Assembly (NCBI GenBank): GCA_905160935.1
Contig: CAJHZI010000495.1
Location: 2,587,501 to 2,651,500, forward strand
DNA: 64,000 nt
Source of the DNA: Enchytraeus crypticus
Lineage: Eukaryota > Annelida > Clitellata > Enchytraeida > Enchytraeidae
Direction: 5' to 3'
Shown here: in pieces, positions 46,598 to 56,400 of the stretch
Layout of the letters: the number at the start of each line of letters is the position of its first letter
Numbering within the stretch: the stretch's first letter is position 1
Translations under genes and position numbers: made by a program
Notes under the pieces: generated by a model
Database searches by the model: none
What the model saw: the letters and a program-made list of their open reading frames with translations, nothing else
What the model was told of the DNA's origin: nothing

Positions 46598-46890
46598 GCC
46601 CCGTGTTGCGTCCAGGTTATTTGAAGAATTGACCAACCGGTGACTGCACGTGTCGTAGAAGGCGACTAAAGCACTAAGATCCATACCAACGTCAGAACGG
46701 GCATTTGGTTGATGAGTGCCTAGGCTCCAGAAATTTCTACAAAAATTTAAACTAATGGAAAAGTCTCAAATAGGGAATGGCTGGTGGTGTGGTGTAGGAC
46801 AGAGAGGATTTGAGACAGGCTATTCGTATCCCGACCCTGGTTAGACTGGGATTCAAGGGAGGATGATGATGATGATGATGATGATGATAA

Positions 46891-46969
<79 letters not shown>

Positions 46970-49900
46970 TAGTCTATGGTATATATATATATATATATAT
47001 ATATATTATGTTGGTTTCAGGTACAAATATTTCACTCTTGCGCTGACTTTCTTAATTTACTGTGCTTACCATATATCTCGGAAACCAATCAGTGTAGTAA
47101 AGGATATTTTACATCGTGAGTGTAACCAAACAGAAGAAGGCAAAAACTGCACGCCACCATGGGCCCCGTTTGGTGAGAAATTTTTCTGAATTGTGTTTTT
47201 ATTATAGTTTTTATCGTTATTTCAGAGGCGTGATGTTAAGATAGATAACTTTATTTGAGGATCTTTATCATGCAGCATTGCTAACTTATGAAGTAGTAGC
47301 AGAGCTGCTTTGTTTCCAGAAGATGTTCGGTAGATTTCTGTGTGTTTCTTATTTCCATTCATTCTAATGTGTGTTTTATTTCCATTCATTCTAATATTTA
47401 CAAAGTTTTTCTAATATATTTGATTATTTAATCTAATAATTTATATATTTATTATTATTTAATTTCATAATTTATATATTTAATGACCAATGAACCGTAT
47501 AAGGTAAACACGCATTATAGTGAATAATCAACTACGTTGATATCTATCACTTTTTAAAACCACATGTTTAATCCGTTAGGCAATTTAGACCATTTTCCGT
47601 ATAACCAGTCCAGTGAATGTCCGAGATTTTACTCTCAGATCAGCGCGGCCAGGATTCGAACCCACGAGGTTTCAATTCACCTCAGGCTTTGTCATTTAAA
47701 ATTTCATGACGTTACCCCTACGCTATTTAGACATTCGTAAAAATTTAAAATTTAAAAATTTAAAATTTTTGTGTAAATTTTTGTATAATGTACTTGTATA
47801 CAGAACTATTCGAATATGTTGGGGATTCATTGATATCTTTTCCAAAAGGTTTATATACATTAAATTGTTACTACTATTATAGACCTAAATTTAAACATGT
47901 TAGTAACTTACTTTTTTGCAATTTTTGTTACTATTTTTATAAACTGATGCTAATGATGTTGGATGTTTTAGATGGATCTAACTACAATGATCTGTTCAGT
48001 TATCTCGACACTGGTTTTCTGGTGGCTTATGCTCTCGGCATGTTTGCTACGTTAGTGCTGTTTTTTCAGTTTGTCCTAGCTCGTTTGGAAGTGATTCTAA
48101 ATTTGTTGTCTCTGAATGTGTACATTTGATTTTTTCTATTTGCAAGACATTTTTTAAGTAGTTTAGAGCCAAACTTGGAAGATTTGGGAGTTGTTTTGAT
48201 AATTGAAAGTTGTGTGTACAATTTAGGCTAAAGCCAGAAAGAATATCAGAAACAGATTGAAAGTGATTCAAAATTTGAAATGTGATGAAAAAATGGAGGT
48301 CAAATTAATGCAGTTATTTATTAAAAGCAGCAAAATGCAGAATATTCTGTAGAGTTTACATTTGCACGTGTGGGTAAAAGTCAGTTACTGAGAAAAATTT
48401 AGAAAATTGGTGATCACAAAATATTTAATTCCAGAGCTATATCACAAGAGGATAAAAACTAAAATAAATTTATAATTAAACAAAAACATTGAAAAATACT
48501 TAAATATTTAGTCAAACCAATTTAGCATTAAATGTATTTTTGCATTTTATTGTACTGGGTTTATGGTTTCTTCTAATTATAATTGCTTAGAGTATATTAC
48601 TGTGAATTTCATTGCATTTCATTTCATTTCTATGTAATATGTCGTCATCATGTGGCGTTTTGGCGCCTGTTGTTTAGAGTCTGCAAGAGACGTCCCTGAC
48701 ATTGCCTTATGGCGAGGAAACGGACGTTACAGTCTTATTGAGTGATTGATTGATTGATTGTTCTTAAATTACATGAATAAATGCTTATGTATTGTAGACT
48801 CTAAACAATGCAATTGTATTGTAGCGGACACATAGCAGAGAGAATGAATCTCCGATTATTTCTTGTCATTGGTATGATTCTCACTGGAGTCAGCACTATC
48901 TTGTTTGGGCTGGGTCACGTCTGGAACATTCACGTCTTCTGGTTTTATATCATAGTACAGGTAAGTTATGGGGTTTATATTCTGCAGCAAGAAAGCCGGC
49001 CCACTTCTCTTTCTAAGTATTTACGTTGGTGAAATTATTTCTAGATCAGTCAGTTTTCCTACCTAGCAATCTGTAATTTATCTGTCTTTGTAATTAAATT
49101 GTGGATATCTTAATTTATACAAAAATTGTGTGAACGAAGTTAAACTACGTCGGGCGCGGTTAGTAAAAGACCACTATGGAAGACCATATGTTGACAGCTT
49201 TGAGTGAAAAAAATCTCCAAAGAGTTGGAAGATTATTCTTAAATCTGCACAGCTGCCATCAGTGCACCTTCAATGGCAACGTTTGGTAATAACCATGAAG
49301 AGGTAGGAGTAAATAACAAAACTACTAAGACAGAATTTAAGTAACTGCTACTATGTGGAAGTGTTACAAAACAACTGGTGCTACTATGTAACAGGTGCTG
49401 TTTTCGTGTGTGTAACCATACGATCAAAAGAAAAATCGAATAATTTATATGAATGAGTAACTGCTGATAATTATCAGCAGTTGTGTAATAATTATATTTA
49501 TCAGTGGTCTATTTGATTCAGTAGAGTAACTCTTTGTTTTGTTTTTCCCAGATCGTCAGTGGTCTTTTTCAGTCCACAGGATGGCCTCCAGTTGTAAACG
49601 TCGTTGCAAACTGGTTCGGTAAAGGAAGGTAACTAATTGTTGCTATTATATTTGTTAGTTTTTATAGCTCTGTTGCTTCAGACCTCATGAAGACGACTGA
49701 GCCTGTAGCATGTTGGTAAGTTGTTTGACTGCGGGTCAGTAGGCTGTATCGGTGGGAGCACTGGCTTCTTCAATCCTGTGCTCAATCCGTCATAGACATG
49801 CTTTGAGACTGGAAACTGACGTTAAGCTAGTCTTAACTCTTTGCTATTTATTGTTTTAGCTGATTTGTAAATGGACTTCAGGTAGGATATTTTCTTTATA

Positions 49901-50253
49901 TATTAAGAATTTTGTGAGATAAATCTGTCAGGAATCGCTGTTGAGTGTAGTTGTTAAAGTTTCAGTGTTAAAGTTTCAGTTTTGCGGACTAATTTAAGAA
50001 ACAGATTATTATTATTAACAGAGAAAATTTATTATTTGGTTATGATTTGCAATAAATTTTAGAATTAAGTTGAATTTTAGGTGGAAACTAATTTTTTAGT
50101 TGCTAATAAATGTGACATCTACAGGTCTCATTCATGAACATTGACTCTTCAAAAATGTTATATTTTTTAAGAATTTAGAATTTTTAGAAATGTGTAATAT
50201 ATTTAGATGCTATTATGATATATTATTGATTATGATATATTTAGATGCTATTA

Positions 50254-50308
<55 letters not shown>

Positions 50309-50481
50309 TAGACGAGGCATGATAATGGGGTTGTGGAACTCGCACACCTCTCTAGGTAACATCATAGGAACGGTAGTGGCTGCCGAGTTTGTAGAAACGA
50401 ACTGGGGACTGAGCTTCATAGTGCCCGGCCTCATCATAACGGTGGTAGGACTGAGTCTTGTGCTGCCTCTGCTGGTGCCTC
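45643..50481 (+). CDS. SLC37A exons 1-6: N-terminal half-transporter
   Basis: Residues 1-233. Exon 1 is a short cytosolic N-terminus (MDLKGAPFGIRLFRSV). Exon 2 has transmembrane helix 1 (YFTLALTFLIYCAYHI) and a lumenal loop with two N-X-T sequons (CNQT, NCT) before PPWAPF. Exons 3-4 hold helices 2-4 and the GHIAERMNLR loop. Exon 5 is IVSGLFQSTGWPPVVNVVAN. Exon 6 starts after a (TA)n tract with acceptor TATGAATAG|A, which lacks a pyrimidine run, but phase (AG+A = Arg) and the family block GRRGMIMGLWNSHTS support it. Introns 1-6 contain repeats: SINEs of three kinds, (TA)n and a 5S-derived SINE. Confidence 0.93.
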
Positions 50482-53400
50482 GTACGTTTTCTACGCTCTT
50501 TTTATTTTTTAAAAATACTTTATTTATTCTTTACATTCTGATTTGGCAAAAGTTAATTTTTAATATCATCATGTGGTTATTTTTACCCGTGTTGTATTAG
50601 AGCCACTAGAGAATAGACCAGTGATAAATTGAACTTGTCTTAATAGGTCAATAAGCAGAAGCAGATGAAGACAAAGGAAAATCACCGTAAAAGCCAAATT
50701 TTCTTGACCTAAAGGGAGGCTACATTAAGGTTTCATAAAGGGTTAACCTTTGGACAGGATAACTATGTTGATCAATAGAGGAATCTTACTGAGTGTAGAT
50801 GTCTGTGGATGTGAATATGTATGTCATGAACCTATCACTTGGATGAACACTAGGTAGAGAGCAAGGGAGAGATCTAATTTATTTTAATCACCTAGATCTA
50901 CTTTGTATTCTGTAACTTGTTTTGTTGAATTTACATATTATACTTAAATTTCTTTAATTAGCCAGCATTTAATTAATTTCTGCATTTTCATCTATATTTT
51001 TCATGTTGTTGAAAATAGCAAGTACAGATGTATCTTGTAACTTAGGCATTGTATTTGCTACCATCTTGAATTGACTTGCATGGCAGAATATAGAAAGGTA
51101 GACGATTTGGTCTGTGTTTTTTAGTGGACTGCACGACTCGCAGAATGTGGTTTAAAGCTGTCCTTAATATGATTACTCTTGATTGGTGGGACGGTCGAGT
51201 TCATAGCATATTCTGCTGAAAAGCGACAGACTACTTGTTCAAAATTCAACTAGATCTATTTCAACTGAATCGTAGTGGTATAAACGTGAAACGCAGTTTT
51301 TTAATGTTTCAGTGTTTCCTATATTGTTCATTCTAAACAGATCCACATGACGTTGGTCTGGACTTAGAGAGAACTGTTTACACTGTAAGTGCTCAATAGC
51401 TTATTCATTCTGTATTAACTTTGTGTTAATTATATATTAATAATTTTATGTTTTGCTAAAAGTTATTTAGATTTGATTTAGCTAATTTGTTCTGTAAATT
51501 CAATTGCGCATTTCAGTTAGAATGCAGCTAATTGCTTAAATAAATTATGTCTAGATTATGGACAGTCTATCTTTCTGTTACACTTTTTATGCAGTCAGAG
51601 TTTCTTTGTTAGTGTGTCTGTAACTCAATGATGTTTGTTCTATTATTGGCTGTTCGAATATTTTATAGGTTTGAATAATTGAAAAATCTAAATATTAGGA
51701 TGATCAAGTTCTTTGTATGAGTCTTTATGTAACCATTTGGACTAGCGAAACTTCTGTGATAAGGGCTCTCAATCAATCTGTCAATCAATCAATCTCTTCT
51801 AAAAAAATGTGAGGTTATCTGCTGTCAACATTCTTTTAACTGTGAAAATCTCTATCCTGCATGTAATTAATTTGTAATCTATTGTATTTTATAATTTCAT
51901 ACATAATTTAGGCTTTTTTTGTGCGTTGCTACAATCACTATACTGTCATCATCATCATCCTCCCTTGAATCCCAGTTTAACCAGGGTCAGGATAAGAATG
52001 GACTGTCTCAAATCCTCTCTCTCCTACACCACACCACCAGCCTATCCCCTATTTGAGACTTCTCCATTCTTTTAAATTTTTGTAGCAATTTCTGGAGCCT
52101 AGGCTCTCACCAACCGAATGCCCTTTCTGACGTTGGCATGGATCTTAGTGCTTTAGTCGCCTTGTACGACACGTGCAGTCACCAGTTGGTCAATTCTTCA
52201 AACAACCCGGACACAACACGGTGAACAATAACTATACTGTACAATGATATTAATTACAACAATAGTAATTGTTGATTTTGTAGGGTCCAACCATTAAGAG
52301 ATGTGACTCGGGAATAATTAACGTTGAAGGAGCGACTGATGAGTACGAACCTCTCGTTAACTCATCTGACGATGAACCAGTCATGGAAGAGCAAGAGGCA
52401 ATCTCCTTCCTTAGAGCACTAAAAATACCGGTATGTCTCTCTCTCTGTCTCTCTCTCTCTCTCTGTCTCTCTGTGTCGATCTCTGTGTCTCTCTCTGTCT
52501 TTGTCTCTGTCTCTGCCTGTCTGTCTCTCTGTCTCTCTCTCTCAATTTCTATGCTAAATAATAAGAAATTAAGAACGCAATAGAACATAATAATGTTTAA
52601 TAAAATGTAATATATGTCGCAAATTTTTCTTTAAGCATATTTAAAATTTAATTTGTCGTTTTTGTTTAATTTGAATTAACTTTAACATACTTAGTCTGCT
52701 CCACACGGAGCTGTGCTTTTAAATTTCAATGTTGTGTGTCAACCGTCTTCTGGAAATACATACCTGTTGCTTATGTCTTCTAGATGAACATATTAAACTA
52801 TAATAGAAAGTAAAGTTTTCTTTATTGTTATTGTTTCAGGGAGTGGTTGAGTTCTCCATATGCCTGTTCTTTTCCAAGCTCGTCAGTTATACATTTCTAT
52901 TCTGGTTGCCAAACTATATTTCCAAAACAAGTTAGTATTCAGCCAGCTGGAAAAATGTTATTAATGATTTTATATCAAAACTATATTAACTCGATAATAA
53001 AGTTGATGTTAAGAACTTAACTATTTTGTTTTCAATTTTTCTAATGTGTATTACTTTTTATTCTCTGTATTTATTTTAGGTTTTCTGGTTTATTACTCGT
53101 CTTGTTTACTGTAGTATGGTACAAGGGTATATACAATCTAAGTTTAAAATTAATTAAGTAATTAATTTACAATTTTTTAATTAATTATTAAAAAATTGTT
53201 ATAAAATTTTCTAGTCCCGACCATGGTTAAACTGGGACACAATAGATGTTGATGATGATGATGATTAATGCATTGTATTGATTTTAAATTTAGTATTAAT
53301 ACATTGTGCCTTTGTGGCACAATTTTCAAGAGAGTCCAGGGTTGTTAAAACACAGTTATATTGTGATGAGCAGTTCCAGAGACTTTTTTCCATCTTGTTT

Positions 53401-56400
53401 GCTTTTGCTTAAATTCGATTTGCAGATGTACACATACATCTGCAAAAAAACTAAGTTGTGTAGCTTTTAAGCAGGAATTAACTATGATTGAGTTATAATT
53501 AATGGCAAGCGTTGTGTCTTTGACCTTTTGATTAATAATAATAGAGGTTTAACGTCCGTTTCCTCTTCCAAGGATGATGTCAGGTGCGTCGCCATAGCAC
53601 ACTTCACTCCAAATTGACTCATATTTATTTTAATTTTAACTTAAATACTTAACGATTGATTGAAACACACAGTTAAGTTTTGATTTTTATTTGGTTTTTA
53701 TAGTGATTGGTTGGTTGATTTATCGATTGATTGAGTGACTGATTGATTGACTGATTGCAGCATCTTATGGTACAAGCTCCTCTGCCAGACTCTCTACATT
53801 GTTTGACGTTGGTGGACTAGCGGGTGTGTATTGTATTGGATATGTGTCACTCGAGGGTCGATTGTAAATTTAACTCTAACAGTTTATCAAGATCAAATCA
53901 GTAGTGTAAATAAATTCACGTTTAAGAACTATTTTACTAATATGAGTGTTAATGATTATATTTATTCATTCAGGAATCACTCAAGTCAAAGTTTGCTTTT
54001 ATTTTGTTCGATTTGCATCTTTATTTGAGTTTTTAGTCTATGGTATTTTTTATTTATAATTGATATCAATCTGTAAGAATTTGTAATTGTAATTAGTTAG
54101 GCCTACAATAAGTTTTAAAAGGCTTCTTCTGTGATTGGATCAGCTTGAAGGTCAACAGAGTTTTGTGTTACGTTGAAGCCTTAAGTAGGAAAATTTAAGT
54201 AATATATTGAGCACGGAATTTGACAATCCACTAAATTTGTGAACTCTGTTGTCTCTCAGTAATAATTCAGGATTTTATGTGTGTGTATATGAGTGTCTAT
54301 ATGTGTGCATGTGTGTGTGCTTGTATGTGTGTGGACTGTGTACATGTATGTATAAACAAGATGCTAAACCCAATGTTAATGTCAGTTTCCTCACTCGAAA
54401 GTGATGGCAGTGACGGGCGAGCCCAGGATTTGAACCCCGCACGTATTGATCGATTTATCTTACCGACTTCGCCACTGTTTAGCCACATGTGTATGCGTAA
54501 TCGTGTATGTATATCTGTGTGTGTATATGTATGTGTGTGTAGATATATGTGTATTTATTTGTGCGCATGTATGTGTTTATGTGTAGATGTAAGTGTATTT
54601 ATTTGTACGCATGTTTGTGTATGCGTGTATAGATTTAAGTGTATTTATTTGTACGCATGTATGTGTATGTGTGTGTAGATGTATGTGTATTTATTTGCAC
54701 GCATGTATGTGTGTAGGTGGTGTTGTAGCTGGTATTATCTCTGATCAGACTGGTGCTGCCGCTCTAACTTGTTTTATTATGTTACTCTTCTCTTGTCCAT
54801 CGGTCAGTTACTATTTCAGTTCTGTTTAATTAGCATACAGTCTCATTCCGCATTATAAGCCTTCGTGTATAATCACACATCTTGTGGAAGATCTCCAAGG
54901 AAATAGATTAACAAAATTTTAACGCTGGTTTTGACTCCCACTAGAGTCGTCAGGACTTCCCAAATCGTAATTTTCAAACGTCAATTGTTATTGCTATTTA
55001 TTTATTAAAATACCTAGGACTCGAAAATGCAGGAATTAAAAAAAGCGGTTTTTTAAAACAGTTTTGTAAGTTTTTATACTTTGACGTTAACTAGTTAAAT
55101 ATTTGACGTTTACGTTTACTTTGACGTTTACTTGTTAAATCATATACGTTTTCTATTGCATGTCAGATTTCTGATAATTAGTAAATGACTATGGCATTAT
55201 CATTTACACTCTGGTTTAAGTAAAACATGACTCATATATGTTACCAAGGTGATCTGTTGCTTTTTGTTATTTATGTCATTTATCGAAGTGATTTCTTTGT
55301 GATATTATAGTCAAGCGACTAAGTGAAAATTTAAACGAAGGGAAAAGTCTCAAATAGGGGATTGACTGATGATGTAGGACAGAGAAGATTTGAGACAGTG
55401 TATTCCTATCTCGACCCTAGTTAACTGAAATTTAAAGGAATATGATGATGATGATGATTATAGTCAAGCAACATTTTTGATAAAAGAGATTCATTGTAAT
55501 TTTATTGTACTGACTGGAATCCTTTTGCATTGGAATCCTTGTTGACATTTTTGTACCGACTATTACAGTTATCTGCTTGAATTTTAATATAAATGATATT
55601 GCATTGAAATTTCAAATTAATTTTTTTAAATTGCTAAAAAGAATTCTAAATCAATCCGTGCTTAGCTCAACTGGAATTCAAGGGAGGAAGTTTTAGTTCA
55701 CTTTTTAGTGTAGCTCGCTCTCATTAACTGTGTGTATATGTTTTGTTTCTAATGTGTTTTGGTTGTTTATATTTTCAGTTATTATTGCTTTTTTTATTTT
55801 CAGCTGTTCTTGTATAACGTATTTGGTGCTCAATCGCTGGGACTAAGCTGTGGTATGTAACGATTAGTACCTTATGCAATTTAGTAGTTCCTGTATTTTA
55901 AATGAAACTGAAAATTATAATTCGCTACATTATTTGTTTCATCTTTTGTATTTGTTTTATCAGTTTTATTTGTTGCATGTTTTCTTTGTTTTTAGATTTT
56001 AAAACTGTAATTACCGTGATTTAAAGGTAAAGTGTTAAAGCTTTAAGTAACTTTAGTACCATTACAATTGGGAACTTTCTGGATGTAGCTAGTTAATGAC
56101 TCCTGTCTCTCATCTGTTGTTGTTGCCCTGTTGCTCATATGTGTTGCTCTAGTTAGTGTCTCCTGTCTCTCATCTGTTGTTGTTGCCCTGTTGCACATAT
56201 GTGTTGCTCTAGTTAGTGTCTCCTGTCTCTCATCTGTTGTTGTTGCTCGGTTGCTAATATATGTGACTCTAGTTTGTGATTCCTATGCTCTGTTGTTGTT
56301 GCTCTGTTGCTCATATATGTTGTTGTAGGTTTGTTGCTGATATGCTCTGTTGTTGTTGCTCATACATGTTGTTGTTGTTGTAGGTGTGTTGCTGATACAC

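Noticed and set aside
53831..54028. 65-codon frame after SLC37A exon 10
   Set aside because: Runs into the intron past a good donor (GCGG|GTGTGT) and lacks SLC37A similarity.
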